From Candidatus Pantoea soli (GTDB lineage Bacteria; Pseudomonadota; Gammaproteobacteria; Enterobacterales; Enterobacteriaceae), in contig NZ_CP032702.1 of assembly GCF_007833795.1 (NCBI RefSeq), positions 1,178,001 to 1,242,000 on the forward strand: a stretch of 64,000 bases of DNA, written 5' to 3'. The notes beneath the pieces were generated by a model. The model had not been told where the DNA came from, did no database searches, and saw only the letters and a program-made list of their open reading frames with translations. Shown here in pieces: positions 17,752 to 26,718 of the stretch. The stretch's first letter is position 1, and every line of letters starts with the position of its first letter. Both the position numbers and the translations under genes were made by a program.

Positions 17752-19773
17752 ATGAGTAAAGTCTTTAAACTCAACTCCGCTTTCAAACCTTCAGGTGACC
17801 AGCCTGAGGCGATTCGTCGTCTGGAAGAGGGCCTTGAAGATGGCCTGGCCCACCAGACGCTGCTGGGGGTAACCGGTTCCGGCAAAACCTTTACCGTGGC
17901 CAACGTCATTGCCGATCTGAATCGCCCCACGATGGTGCTGGCTCCCAATAAAACGCTGGCGGCGCAGCTCTATGGCGAGATGAAAGAGTTCTTCCCGGAA
18001 AACGCGGTGGAATTCTTTGTGTCGTACTATGACTACTATCAGCCAGAAGCCTATGTGCCCAGCTCTGATACCTTTATCGAAAAGGACGCGGCCGTTAACG
18101 AACACATCGAACAGATGCGTCTCTCGGCCACCAAAGCGATGCTGGAGCGCCGCGATGTGATTGTGGTGGCCTCGGTGTCGGCGATTTACGGCCTCGGCGA
18201 TCCCGACCTCTACCTGAAAATGATGCTGCACCTGACGCGCGGCATGATCATCGATCAGCGCAGTATCCTGCGCCGCCTGGCGGAGCTGCAGTACACCCGT
18301 AACGATCAGGTATTCCAGCGCGGCACCTTCCGCGTCCGCGGTGAAGTGATTGACATTTTTCCGGCAGAATCGGATGACATCGGCCTGCGCGTCGAGCTGT
18401 TTGACGAAGAGGTTGAGCGGCTGTCGCTGTTTGATCCGCTTACCGGTCAGGTGGTGTCAGTGGTGCCGCGCTTTACCATCTACCCGAAAACGCACTATGT
18501 GACGCCCCGCGAGCGCATTCTGCAGGCGATGGAAGAGATCAAAGACGAGCTGGCGCTGCGCCGTAAAGTGCTGCTGGAGAATAACAAGCTGCTGGAAGAG
18601 CAGCGCATTACCCAGCGTACCCAGTTTGATCTGGAGATGATGAACGAGCTGGGATACTGCTCGGGCATTGAAAACTACTCGCGCTACCTCTCCGGGCGCG
18701 GGCCGGGCGAGCCACCACCAACGCTGTTTGATTATCTGCCAGCCGATGGCCTGCTGGTGGTGGACGAATCACACGTTACCATCCCGCAGATTGGCGGCAT
18801 GTACCGCGGCGACCGCGCGCGTAAAGAGACGCTGGTGGAGTATGGCTTCCGCCTGCCGTCGGCGCTGGATAACCGTCCGCTGCGCTTTGAAGAGTTCGAA
18901 GCGCTGGCTCCGCAAACCATCTACGTCTCGGCAACGCCGGGCAACTATGAGCTGGAGAAATCCGGCGGCGAAGTGATTGATCAGGTAGTGCGTCCGACCG
19001 GGCTGCTGGATCCGATCCTCGAAGTGCGTCCGGTGGCGACGCAGGTGGACGATCTGCTGTCTGAGATCCGTAAACGCGTGGAGATCAACGAGCGCGTGCT
19101 GGTGACAACGCTGACCAAACGCATGGCGGAAGATCTGACCGAATACCTGGAAGAGCACGGCGAAAAGGTGCGCTACCTGCATTCGGACATCGACACCGTT
19201 GAGCGGATGGAGATCATCCGCGATCTGCGTCTGGGCGAGTTTGATGTGCTGGTGGGGATCAACCTGCTGCGCGAGGGGCTCGACATGCCAGAGGTGTCGC
19301 TGGTGGCCATTCTGGATGCCGATAAAGAGGGCTTCCTGCGTTCCGAACGCTCGCTGATTCAGACCATTGGTCGCGCGGCGCGTAACGTCAACGGCAAAGC
19401 GATTCTCTATGCCGATAAAATCACGCCGTCGATGGCACGCGCCATCGAAGAGACCGAGCGCCGCCGTGAGAAACAGGAGCGTTACAACACCGAACACGGC
19501 ATTGTGCCGCAGGGCCTGAACAAGAAAATCACCGATATTCTTGAGCTGGGTAAAAACGTGGTGAAAACGCGCGGCAAAGGCAAAACCGCTGCGCGCAGCA
19601 CCGCCGAAGCAGAGGCCAGCTACCTGGCGCTGTCACCGCAGGCGATGCAGAAGAAAATCCACGAGCTGGAAGGGCAGATGCAGCAGCACGCGCAAAACCT
19701 GGAGTTCGAGGAAGCGGCGCGGGTGCGCGACCAGCTGCATGAACTGCGCGAGCTGTTTATCGCGGCCTCGTAA
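17752..19773 (+). CDS. uvrB: Excinuclease ABC subunit B
   Basis: Damage-verifying helicase-like subunit of UvrABC nucleotide excision repair. The 673 residues equal the E. coli length. Visible are the P-loop GVTGSGKT (39-46), the DNA-inserting beta-hairpin region [12 protein letters not shown], the DEAD-like [13 protein letters not shown], motif [11 protein letters not shown], and the C-terminal UVR domain ([20 protein letters not shown]) that contacts UvrA and UvrC. AGGA lies 11 bases before the ATG, a rather long spacing. Control is by the LexA box upstream. Confidence 0.99.
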   Translation: MSKVFKLNSAFKPSGDQPEAIRRLEEGLEDGLAHQTLLGVTGSGKTFTVANVIADLNRPTMVLAPNKTLAAQLYGEMKEFFPENAVEFFVSYYDYYQPEAYVPSSDTFIEKDAAVNEHIEQMRLSATKAMLERRDVIVVASVSAIYGLGDPDLYLKMMLHLTRGMIIDQRSILRRLAELQYTRNDQVFQRGTFRVRGEVIDIFPAESDDIGLRVELFDEEVERLSLFDPLTGQVVSVVPRFTIYPKTHYVTPRERILQAMEEIKDELALRRKVLLENNKLLEEQRITQRTQFDLEMMNELGYCSGIENYSRYLSGRGPGEPPPTLFDYLPADGLLVVDESHVTIPQIGGMYRGDRARKETLVEYGFRLPSALDNRPLRFEEFEALAPQTIYVSATPGNYELEKSGGEVIDQVVRPTGLLDPILEVRPVATQVDDLLSEIRKRVEINERVLVTTLTKRMAEDLTEYLEEHGEKVRYLHSDIDTVERMEIIRDLRLGEFDVLVGINLLREGLDMPEVSLVAILDADKEGFLRSERSLIQTIGRAARNVNGKAILYADKITPSMARAIEETERRREKQERYNTEHGIVPQGLNKKITDILELGKNVVKTRGKGKTAARSTAEAEASYLALSPQAMQKKIHELEGQMQQHAQNLEFEEAARVRDQLHELRELFIAAS

Positions 19774-19804
19774 ATTCGGTGCGCAGCCCGGCCGCGCCGC
19801 CGCG

Positions 19805-20707
19805 TCAGAATGCCTGAATCGCGTGCTCCAGCGCAACGCGCAGCAGCTGGCGGTCATGCCGGTAAGGAATATCGGCGGCCTCCAGCGGTTCGCGCACAAT
19901 GACCCGGTTATCCACGCCGCGAATATCGGCAGCCGGGCCAACCACGATGGCATCAATCACCCGCTTGCCGATGGCGTTTTCCATAATTGTCAGCTTATCC
20001 GCCACCGTCAGACGTGCGGCGGCCGGGCTCAGTTCACGCCCCAGATTGCCGATGAACACCATGGTAGCGGGCGTGCGGCGCAGGGCGCGCGCCATCTCTT
20101 CCATCAGCAGAATGGGCATCAGGCTGGTATAGAAACTGCCAGGGCCAATCAGAATCAAATCGGCTTCGGCGACGGCATCCAGCGCTTCACGCGTCGGCGG
20201 CACCCTGGGATGAAGCATTAACTCAGCCGGCGCCTGCTTCATCTCATCGATCGCCGTTTCGCCATACACCATGTTGCCTTCCCCATCCAGCGCCACCAGA
20301 TCCACCGGCTGTTCAGACATCGGGATCAGAAACGCATCCACCTTCAGCAGATTACGAATAATGTTGATCGCCTCCAGTGGCCGGACGCTGAGGTGATCAA
20401 GCGCTTTCAGCATCAGGTTGCCGAGGTTATGCCCGGCCAGTTCACCATTGCCGGCAAAGCGGTACTCAAACATGGCGGAAGCCACGCTGGGCTCGGCAAT
20501 CAGCTGATTAATACAGTTACGCATGTCTCCCCAGGCAATGCCGCCTTCTGAACGCCGGATGCGGCCGGTAGAACCGCCGTTATCGGTGGTGGTGACAATG
20601 CCGGTCAGGCGCGAGCCCAGCGGGGCCAGCGCCGACATCACGCGGCCAAGACCGTGACCGCCACCGAGTGCCACCACGCGATCCAAATCTGCCAGGGTAC
20701 GATTCAT
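19805..20707 (-). CDS. ybhK: YvcK/CofD-family gluconeogenesis-factor-like protein
   Basis: The 300-residue protein belongs to the CofD/YvcK family; the B. subtilis member binds UDP-sugars and affects growth on gluconeogenic carbon and cell-wall synthesis. In enterobacteria the role is undefined. Family features seen are the N-terminal nucleotide-binding [36 protein letters not shown], and [18 protein letters not shown]. It converges on uvrB (31-base gap) and diverges from moaA, as in E. coli. Confidence 0.94.
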   Translation of the reverse strand: MNRTLADLDRVVALGGGHGLGRVMSALAPLGSRLTGIVTTTDNGGSTGRIRRSEGGIAWGDMRNCINQLIAEPSVASAMFEYRFAGNGELAGHNLGNLMLKALDHLSVRPLEAINIIRNLLKVDAFLIPMSEQPVDLVALDGEGNMVYGETAIDEMKQAPAELMLHPRVPPTREALDAVAEADLILIGPGSFYTSLMPILLMEEMARALRRTPATMVFIGNLGRELSPAAARLTVADKLTIMENAIGKRVIDAIVVGPAADIRGVDNRVIVREPLEAADIPYRHDRQLLRVALEHAIQAF

Positions 20708-20812
20708 GCTGCTCCTTAAGTGCTTATCCTGCCGTTGCGGCGCTTAAGCGGGTAAGTATCACGCTCAGCCGGTCATTTTACCGTATCCGGTAGCGAAAAT
20801 GCGGTGAAAAAA

Positions 20813-20836
20813 CGTTATGTATCAATATATATAGCG
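20813..20836. promoter_or_regulatory. ModE operator upstream of moaA
   Basis: CGTTATGT and ATATAGCG are inverted half-sites separated by 8 bases, the same geometry as the modA operator in this window (two imperfect positions). In E. coli ModE-molybdate activates moaA from an upstream site. It lies about 185 bases before the moaA start and ahead of the riboswitch. It could also influence the divergent ybhK. Confidence 0.72.
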
Positions 20837-20879
20837 TGAATCGCTGATGGCAGCCTGAGAGATTTCGCGCTACCATCTG

Positions 20880-21017
20880 TGTTACCGCGTTGTCTTCAAT
20901 GACAGCAAACTCCCAAGCCTTGCGATCCTAAGTCATATGATATGGATGCCTGGCCGCAGCCACGCGCTGCCAGGGTGCAGAAAGAAATGCCTGCATCTCC
21001 CGTACTTTGGAAAGGTG
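20880..21017 (+). promoter_or_regulatory. Molybdenum-cofactor (moco) riboswitch in the moaA leader
   Basis: The leader matches the moco RNA motif known upstream of E. coli moaA. It has conserved CCTTGCGATCC and AAGTCA, then GGATGCCTGGCCGC, the hairpin CCTGGC/GCCAGG (20949-20954, 20969-20974), GGGTGCAGAAAGAAATGCCT, TGCAG/CTGCA pairing, and CATCTCCCGTACTTTGGAA running into the GGAAAGG Shine-Dalgarno. The ribosome site is thus part of the folded element, so cofactor binding would block moaA translation. The 5' boundary is approximate. Confidence 0.88.
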
Positions 21018-21022
21018 TTCAG

Positions 21023-22009
21023 GTGCCACAATTTACAGATGCCTATGCGCGCAGCTTCTATTATCTGCGCCTGTCGGTCACGGACGTGTGTAACTTCCGG
21101 TGTACCTACTGTCTGCCGGACGGCTACAAGCCGGACGGCATACGCAACAAAAGTTTTCTCTCGCTGGATGAAATTCGCCGCGTAACCCGCGCTTTTGCTG
21201 CTGCGGGCACCGAAAAGGTGCGCCTGACCGGTGGCGAACCCTCTATGCGCCGCGATTTCACCGACATCATTGCTGCCGTGCGGGAAAACCCGTCAATCCG
21301 CCAGATCGCCGTAACCACCAACGGCTACCGGCTGGCGCGCGACGTGCAGGCGTGGCGCGCTGCCGGCCTCACGCACATCAACGTCAGCGTCGACAGCCTG
21401 GATGCGCGCCAGTTTCATGCCATCACCGGCCAGAACAAATTCGCCGACGTGATGGCCGGCATTGATGCGGCGTTTGCCGCCGGGTTTGAAAAAGTCAAAG
21501 TCAACAGCGTCCTGATGCGCGACCTCAACAGCCACAGTCTGGAGACCTTTCTGGCGTGGATCCGCACCCGGCCAATTCAGCTGCGCTTTATTGAGCTGAT
21601 GGAAACCGGTGAGGGCGGCGATCTGTTCCGGCGTCAGCACATTTCCGGTGAAGTGATCCGTGACCAGCTGATCATGCAGGGCTGGCAGCGCCAGCCGCGC
21701 GGACGCAGCGACGGCCCGGCCCAGGTGTTCCGCCATCCGGATTATCAGGGCGAGGTCGGGCTGATCATGCCCTATGAAAAAGATTTCTGCGCCAGCTGCA
21801 ACCGGCTGCGCGTCTCAGCCACCGGCAAGCTGCATTTGTGCCTGTTCGGCGACGGCGGCGTGCCGCTGCGCGATCTGCTGGCTTCGGATGCGCAGCAGGA
21901 GGCACTTCAGGCGCGTATTGCCCACAGTCTGGGACAGAAAAAGCAGACGCATTTTCTGCATCAGGGCAACACCGGCATTACCCAGAATCTCTCTTTTATC
22001 GGTGGCTGA
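21023..22009 (+). CDS. moaA: GTP 3',8-cyclase, molybdopterin synthesis protein A
   Basis: Radical-SAM enzyme making 3',8-cyclo-GTP, the first step of molybdenum-cofactor synthesis. The N-terminal cluster is CNFRCTYC (Cys 23, 27, 30) and the C-terminal cluster is CASCNRLR plus a Cys in KLHLCLF; it ends in the conserved GG. The frame is open from 20942, but that upstream part lies inside the riboswitch. The GTG at 21023 follows GGAAAGG by 7 bases and gives [18 protein letters not shown], aligning with E. coli, for 328 residues. First gene of moaABCDE. Confidence 0.97.
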   Translation: MPQFTDAYARSFYYLRLSVTDVCNFRCTYCLPDGYKPDGIRNKSFLSLDEIRRVTRAFAAAGTEKVRLTGGEPSMRRDFTDIIAAVRENPSIRQIAVTTNGYRLARDVQAWRAAGLTHINVSVDSLDARQFHAITGQNKFADVMAGIDAAFAAGFEKVKVNSVLMRDLNSHSLETFLAWIRTRPIQLRFIELMETGEGGDLFRRQHISGEVIRDQLIMQGWQRQPRGRSDGPAQVFRHPDYQGEVGLIMPYEKDFCASCNRLRVSATGKLHLCLFGDGGVPLRDLLASDAQQEALQARIAHSLGQKKQTHFLHQGNTGITQNLSFIGG

Positions 22010-22025
22010 CACAGGAGTTATGGCC

Positions 22026-22541
22026 ATGAGTAAACCGACCGGCGAATTTGTCGCCCTGAATGTGGCAGTGATGACCGTTTCTGACAGCCGCGACGCCAGT
22101 AGCGACAGCTCGGGTGACTACCTGCGTGAGGTGCTGGCCGAAGCCGGCCATCAGGTGGTGGATCGCGCGATTGTGGCAGATAACCGCTACCGCATCCGCG
22201 CCACGGTTTCGCGCTGGATCGCCAGTGAGGATGTGCAGGTTGTTCTCATCAATGGCGGCACCGGCTTCAACAGCAAAAACAGCACGCCAGAGGCGCTGCT
22301 GCCGCTGTTTGACCGCGAAATTGAGGGGTTTGGCGAGCTGTTCCGCATGATCTCCTACGAGGAGATTGGCAGCGCCACGCTGCAGTCCCGCGCACTGGCC
22401 GGCCTGGCGAATCAGACGCTGATCTTTGCCGTACCCGGCTCCACCCGGGCCTGCGCCAGCGCCTGGACGCGCATTATTGAAGAACAGCTGGATGCGCGCA
22501 CGCGTCCCTGTCATTTTGTCTCTCATCTGAAGAAGTTGTAA
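22026..22541 (+). CDS. moaB: Molybdopterin biosynthesis protein MoaB
   Basis: MogA-like protein of the moa operon; in E. coli it is dispensable and its activity is uncertain. The 171-residue sequence has the family segment [21 protein letters not shown], where the Asp usually following the basic residue (GDxxPEA in E. coli) is Asn, and the LPGST-like [12 protein letters not shown]. Two ATGs lie 6 bases apart; the second (22026) has GGAG at good spacing and gives the E. coli-like start MSKPTGEF, whereas the first is only 2 bases from GGAG. It begins 16 bases after moaA. Confidence 0.93.
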   Translation: MSKPTGEFVALNVAVMTVSDSRDASSDSSGDYLREVLAEAGHQVVDRAIVADNRYRIRATVSRWIASEDVQVVLINGGTGFNSKNSTPEALLPLFDREIEGFGELFRMISYEEIGSATLQSRALAGLANQTLIFAVPGSTRACASAWTRIIEEQLDARTRPCHFVSHLKKL

Positions 22542-22543
22542 CC

Positions 22544-23029
22544 ATGTCCTCGTTAACGCATATCAATGCCGCCGGTGAAGCCCATATGGTGGATGTCTCC
22601 GGCAAAACCGAAACCGTGCGTGAAGCGCGGGCCGAAGCCCTGGTGCTGATGGCCCCGGCCACGCTGCAGATGATCATGGAAGGCCGCCACCATAAAGGTG
22701 ATGTGTTCGCCACGGCGCGCATTGCCGGGATTCAGGCGGCGAAGCGTACCTGGGAGCTGATCCCGCTGTGCCATCCGCTGATGCTGAGCAAGGTCGAAGT
22801 GACGCTGCAGGCAGAACCGGCGCACAGCCGCGTGCGCGTGACCGCGCTCTGTCGTCTGACCGGAAAAACCGGCGTGGAGATGGAAGCGCTGACGGCGGCT
22901 TCGGTGGCGGCGCTGACGATTTACGATATGTGCAAAGCGGTGCAGAAAGATATCGTCATCGATCAGCTGCGGCTGCTGAGCAAAAGCGGCGGTAAATCCG
23001 GTGATTTCGAGGCGGTGACGCATGATTAA
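22544..23029 (+). CDS. moaC: Cyclic pyranopterin monophosphate synthase
   Basis: Converts 3',8-cyclo-GTP to cyclic pyranopterin monophosphate. The 161-residue protein has the MoaC signatures [39 protein letters not shown], the active-site [15 protein letters not shown], and [20 protein letters not shown] with the catalytic Lys in CKAVQKD. It starts 2 bases after moaB and overlaps moaD by 8 bases. Confidence 0.99.
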   Translation: MSSLTHINAAGEAHMVDVSGKTETVREARAEALVLMAPATLQMIMEGRHHKGDVFATARIAGIQAAKRTWELIPLCHPLMLSKVEVTLQAEPAHSRVRVTALCRLTGKTGVEMEALTAASVAALTIYDMCKAVQKDIVIDQLRLLSKSGGKSGDFEAVTHD

Positions 23030-23267
23030 CGTACTGTTTTTTGCCCAAGTGCGCGAGCTGACCGGCACGGCCGCCCTGGCGCTGGCCGCAGAGTATGCGG
23101 ATGTCGCTGCGCTGCGTGCCGCGCTGGCTGCCAGAAGCGACCGCTGGGCGCTGGCGCTGGAGCCGGGCAAACTGCTGGCAGCGGTCAACCAGACGCTGGT
23201 GCCACTGAGTCATCCACTGCAGGATGGCGATGAAGTGGCATTTTTCCCGCCGGTGACCGGAGGCTGA
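23022..23267 (+). CDS. moaD: Molybdopterin synthase sulfur-carrier subunit
   Basis: Ubiquitin-fold sulfur carrier of molybdopterin synthase. The 81-residue protein ends in the required Gly-Gly (FFPPVTGG), which is adenylated and thiocarboxylated by MoeB and then inserted into MoaE. The N-terminus [13 protein letters not shown] is typical. It overlaps moaC by 8 bases, and moaE begins 2 bases after its stop. Confidence 0.97.
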   Translation: MINVLFFAQVRELTGTAALALAAEYADVAALRAALAARSDRWALALEPGKLLAAVNQTLVPLSHPLQDGDEVAFFPPVTGG

Positions 23268-23269
23268 GC

Positions 23270-23722
23270 GTGAACACCCATATTCGCGTGGGCGCGGCGC
23301 CCTTTAATGCCGCAGAAGAGTATACCCGCCTGTCTGCCGATGACAGCGACGGTGCCGTAGTGACCTTCACCGGTAAGGTGCGTAACCATAACCTCGGTGA
23401 CAGCGTGGCCGCGCTGACGCTGGAGCACTATCCGGGCATGACGGAGAAGGCGCTGGCAGAGATTGTCGCGGAAGCGCGTCAGCGCTGGACACTGCAAAAC
23501 GTGACCGTGATTCACCGCGTTGGCGAGCTGTTTCCCGGTGACGAAATCGTGTTTGTCGGCGTCAGCAGCGCGCACCGCGGCAATGCCTTTGCCGCCACGG
23601 AATTCATTATGGATTACCTGAAAACCCGCGCGCCGTTCTGGAAGCGGGAAGCCACCGCGCACGGCGACCGCTGGGTAGACGCGCGCGACAGCGATCGGCA
23701 GGCAGCAGCACGCTGGCAGTAA
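23270..23722 (+). CDS. moaE: Molybdopterin synthase catalytic subunit
   Basis: Large subunit that transfers sulfur from MoaD thiocarboxylate to cyclic pyranopterin monophosphate. The 150-residue protein shows GAVVTFTGKVRNHNLGD, LEHYPGMTEKAL, VIHRVGELFPGDEIVFVGV and the catalytic KTRAPFWKRE. Translation starts at GTG (23270), with GGAGG 7 bases upstream inside the end of moaD; no suitable ATG is available. Last gene of the moa operon. Confidence 0.98.
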   Translation: MNTHIRVGAAPFNAAEEYTRLSADDSDGAVVTFTGKVRNHNLGDSVAALTLEHYPGMTEKALAEIVAEARQRWTLQNVTVIHRVGELFPGDEIVFVGVSSAHRGNAFAATEFIMDYLKTRAPFWKREATAHGDRWVDARDSDRQAAARWQ

Positions 23723-23730
23723 GCCATAAA

Positions 23731-23762
23731 TCCGTCGGGTGCGGATAGCCTCGCCCGGCGGA
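23731..23762 (+). terminator. Hairpin after moaE
   Basis: TCCGTCGGG and CCCGGCGGA pair over 9 positions (one G-T) around a 14-base loop, 9 bases after the moaE stop. No T-run follows, so it may be a weak or Rho-assisted terminator before the next gene. Confidence 0.4.
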
Positions 23763-23804
23763 ACGCGGTAAGGTACCGTTTTTGCTGGCTTATCAGGGAA
23801 CAGG

Positions 23805-24899
23805 ATGAAAACAACCAGAATGCTGAAAGGCGCCGCGCTGCTGACCGCGCTGGTGCTGGCGGGCTGCAGTACCAAAAAAGAGCCACAGGTGCCGGCGCGA
23901 CAGCCCGCCGATGTCAAAGCACAAATCCAGCAGCTGCTGCCGGCTCATGTGACGCAAAAAGCGGACTGGGCAGAGGATATCTATACCGCTTTCCGCGTGC
24001 AGCAGCTTGACCCCAGCGTCAGCAATGTCTGTGCGGTGATTGCCGTGGCCGATCAGGAATCGAACTTTAGCGCCGATGCCAATGTGCCAGGCCTGCCGAA
24101 AATCGCCTGGGCGGAAATTGATCGCCGCGCCGCCCGCCTGCACGTTCCGGCTTTCGTGGTCCGCACCGCGCTGATGATTCCGTCACCGACCGGGGAAAGT
24201 TATGCGGCCCGTCTTGATAACGTGCGCAGTGAAAAAGCGCTGAGCGCCATCTTTGATGATTTCATTAACATGGTGCCGATGGGACAGAAGCTGTTTGGCA
24301 ATCTCAATCCGATTCATACCGGCGGCCCGATGCAGGTGAGTATCGCCTTTGCGGAAGCCCATGCAAAAGGCTACCCGTATCCGGTTGACGGTTCGATTCG
24401 CCGCGAAGTATTTACCCGGCGCGGGGGGATCTATTTTGGCACGCTGCATCTGCTGGGCTATCCGGCACAGTACAGCCAGCCGCTGTACCGTTTCGCGGAC
24501 TTTAACGCCGGCTGGTATGCCAGCCGCAACGCGGCATTTCAGGCGGCCGTGGCGCGCGCCAGCGGCATCAGCCTGGCGCTGGATGGCGACCTGATTCGCT
24601 ATGACAGCGACCAGGCCAGCGCCACCGAGCTGGCGGTGCGTACGCTGGCGAAACAGCTGGATATGAGCAATCGCGAAATCCGCCGCGATCTGGAGAAGGG
24701 TGACAGCCTGAGCTTTGGCGACAGCACGCTATGGAAACAGACCTTTCTTCTCGCCGATAAGATGGCGGGAACGCGTCTGCCACGTGAAATGCTGCCAGGC
24801 ATCAAGCTGGAGAGCCCGAAAATTACCCGCAACCTCACCACGGCGTGGTTTGCCCAGCGGGTTAACAGCCGATATCAGCAGTGCGTGACGCGCCGTTGA
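23805..24899 (+). CDS. DUF1615 lipoprotein with lytic-transglycosylase-like motifs
   Basis: A 364-residue predicted lipoprotein: signal peptide with lipobox LVLAGC, lipidated Cys21 followed by Ser (outer-membrane sorting likely). The body matches the DUF1615 family as I recall it, whose function is not established. Three segments resemble Slt-type lytic transglycosylases in the correct order: ADQESNF (Glu85), GGPMQVSIAFAEAH (173-186, like GLMQ), and FNAGWYASRN (233-242, like the AYNAG motif). This suggests a peptidoglycan-cleaving enzyme, which is inference. It stands alone between moaE and ybhL; E. coli K-12 has no gene here. Confidence 0.8.
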   Translation: MKTTRMLKGAALLTALVLAGCSTKKEPQVPARQPADVKAQIQQLLPAHVTQKADWAEDIYTAFRVQQLDPSVSNVCAVIAVADQESNFSADANVPGLPKIAWAEIDRRAARLHVPAFVVRTALMIPSPTGESYAARLDNVRSEKALSAIFDDFINMVPMGQKLFGNLNPIHTGGPMQVSIAFAEAHAKGYPYPVDGSIRREVFTRRGGIYFGTLHLLGYPAQYSQPLYRFADFNAGWYASRNAAFQAAVARASGISLALDGDLIRYDSDQASATELAVRTLAKQLDMSNREIRRDLEKGDSLSFGDSTLWKQTFLLADKMAGTRLPREMLPGIKLESPKITRNLTTAWFAQRVNSRYQQCVTRR

Positions 24900-24956
24900 C
24901 GCAACAGAGAGTAAGCTCCACACTTACATCGTTTGTTTCCTACAGAGAGGTGCATC

Positions 24957-25664
24957 ATGGATCGATATCCACGCAATGGTTCAATTGTGCAGCCGGCGTC
25001 GACCGGGCTGCAGACATATATGGCGCAGGTCTACGGCTGGATGACCTGCGGATTGCTGCTGACGGCGTTTGTATCTTGGTTTGCTGCACGCACGCCCGCA
25101 GTGATGGAGCTGGTTTTTGCTAACCGGATAACCTTTTTCGGCCTGATCATCGCCCAGCTGGCGCTGGTGTTTGTCCTCTCCGGCATGGTACAGCGCATGA
25201 GCGGGGCGGTGGCGACCGGGCTGTTTATGCTCTATTCGGCGCTGACCGGCCTGACGCTGGCCAGCATTTTCCTTGTCTACACCTATTCCTCTATTGCCAG
25301 CACCTTCTTTGTAACGGCCGGCATGTTTGGTGTGATGAGCTTCTACGGTTACACCACCAAACGCGATCTGAGCCGCATTGGCAGCCTGCTGTTTATGGCG
25401 CTGATTGGCATTCTGCTGGCGTCGCTGGTGAATTTCTGGCTGAAAAGCCCGGCGCTGATGTGGGCGATAACCTATATCGGCGTCGTGATTTTTGTCGGAT
25501 TAACGGCGTATGACACGCAGAAGCTGAAAGCGATGGGCGAGGGCATCAATGTCAGTGATAAAGAGAACCTGCGTCGTTACTCGATTATGGGCGCGCTGAC
25601 GCTGTACCTCGATTTCATCAACCTGTTCCTGATGCTGCTGCGGATTTTCGGCAACCGCCGCTGA
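24957..25664 (+). CDS. ybhL: Bax1-I/YccA-family inner membrane protein
   Basis: A 235-residue, seven-helix inner-membrane protein of the Bax inhibitor-1 family; bacterial members can act as pH-dependent calcium leak channels, but the role of YbhL is unknown. Family features are GLQTYMAQVYGWMTCGLLLTA, YGYTTKRDLS, and the C-terminal FVGLTAYDTQKLK with the conserved Asp, then LYLDFINLFLMLLRIFG. The ATG at 24957 follows GAGG by 7 bases and gives the E. coli start MDRYPR, so the upstream in-frame ATG at 24933 is rejected. Confidence 0.95.
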   Translation: MDRYPRNGSIVQPASTGLQTYMAQVYGWMTCGLLLTAFVSWFAARTPAVMELVFANRITFFGLIIAQLALVFVLSGMVQRMSGAVATGLFMLYSALTGLTLASIFLVYTYSSIASTFFVTAGMFGVMSFYGYTTKRDLSRIGSLLFMALIGILLASLVNFWLKSPALMWAITYIGVVIFVGLTAYDTQKLKAMGEGINVSDKENLRRYSIMGALTLYLDFINLFLMLLRIFGNRR

Positions 25665-25714
25665 TTTTGCGCACTTTACGCAGTAAGTCAGGCGCTGTAT
25701 GCAGCCTGACAACC

Positions 25715-25739
25715 CAGGGCGGCCCGCGTGGCCGCCCTG
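25715..25739. terminator. Convergent hairpin between ybhL and ybhN
   Basis: CAGGGCGGCC and GGCCGCCCTG form a perfect 10-base-pair stem around CGCGT, placed in the 79-base gap between two convergent genes. Only TCGTTTATT follows on the plus strand, so the T-run is poor. Confidence 0.55.
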
Positions 25740-25743
25740 TCGT

Positions 25744-26718
25744 TTATTGCGCCCCGGATTTCTCCATCTTCTGCTGGTTCTTCTGCCGCAGATGCTTCGC
25801 GCGGCTCTCCAGCCACAGATAGAGCACCAGCGCCAGCAACAGCGGCAGGATAAAGTAGAGCACGCGATAGGCCAGCAGCGCGGCGATAATCGCGCCGTGC
25901 GACGCATGCTGACCGCTGAGCAGGGCGAGGAACACCGCCTCCAGCACGCCGATACCCGCCGGAATGTGGATAATCACCCCGGCGATACTGCTTATCAGCA
26001 GCACACCCAGCACAATCGGATAATCTACCTGACGCGCCAGCAGCAGCCAGATAATGCAGCCCATCACCATCCAGTTGGCGCAGGAGACGGCAAACTGGAA
26101 CAGCGCCATGCGCAGCGAGGGTAGCTGCAGGTGCTGACCTTTTACCGTCCAGCGCCGCTTTTTCGCAAAGGCACAGGCCCACAGATAGACCGCCACCAGC
26201 ACCAGCAGGGCAGCGCCAATGACGCGCAGCGTGCCGTCGCCGATAAACCAGCCCGGCGGAATCGGCACCATGCCGCAGACAAACACCACGCCGCCCAGCA
26301 GAATATAGCCCAGCCAGTTGGTAGCAATACTCAGGGAGAAGATGCGCGTAATGGTGGCGCTGGGCAGGCCAAGCCGCGAGTAGAGGCGATAGCGCATCGC
26401 CACACCGCCGACCCAGGTACTGAGCGTCAGGTTAAAGGCATAGCAGATAAACGACACCAGCATCACCTGACGTTTTGCCAGTTTATGCCCGCAGTAAGCC
26501 CGGCCAATCAGATCGTACAGGCCGTAGGTCAGGTAGCTGACCACCACCAGCGCGGCGGCGCCGATCACCACATAGCGGTTGTAGCCGGTAATCACTTTGT
26601 ACACATCTTCCCAGTTCACCTTGCGCGCGTAGATCACCAGCAGCACGATGACGGCAATAAAAAACAGCCATGTCAGGATTTTTTTCGCTAACTTCCAGCG
26701 CGGACTTTTTTTGCTCAT
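25744..26718 (-). CDS. ybhN: YbhN, UPF0104/LPG-synthase-type multi-helix membrane protein
   Basis: A 324-residue inner-membrane protein with about eight helices. It is homologous to the membrane part of lysylphosphatidylglycerol synthase (MprF) but lacks its transferase domain. Conserved stretches include FICYAFNLTLSTWVGGVAMR, SRLGLPSATITRIFSLS, and the GVIIHIPAGIGVLEAVF re-entrant segment. The gene is the third of a ybhP-clsB-ybhN operon; its ATG overlaps the clsB stop by one base. Linkage to a cardiolipin synthase suggests phospholipid handling, which is inference. Confidence 0.94.
   Translation of the reverse strand: MSKKSPRWKLAKKILTWLFFIAVIVLLVIYARKVNWEDVYKVITGYNRYVVIGAAALVVVSYLTYGLYDLIGRAYCGHKLAKRQVMLVSFICYAFNLTLSTWVGGVAMRYRLYSRLGLPSATITRIFSLSIATNWLGYILLGGVVFVCGMVPIPPGWFIGDGTLRVIGAALLVLVAVYLWACAFAKKRRWTVKGQHLQLPSLRMALFQFAVSCANWMVMGCIIWLLLARQVDYPIVLGVLLISSIAGVIIHIPAGIGVLEAVFLALLSGQHASHGAIIAALLAYRVLYFILPLLLALVLYLWLESRAKHLRQKNQQKMEKSGAQ

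Noticed and set aside
20942..21022. Upstream ATG extension of moaA
   Set aside because: Lies inside the moco riboswitch; the GTG at 21023 has the ribosome site and matches the family N-terminus.
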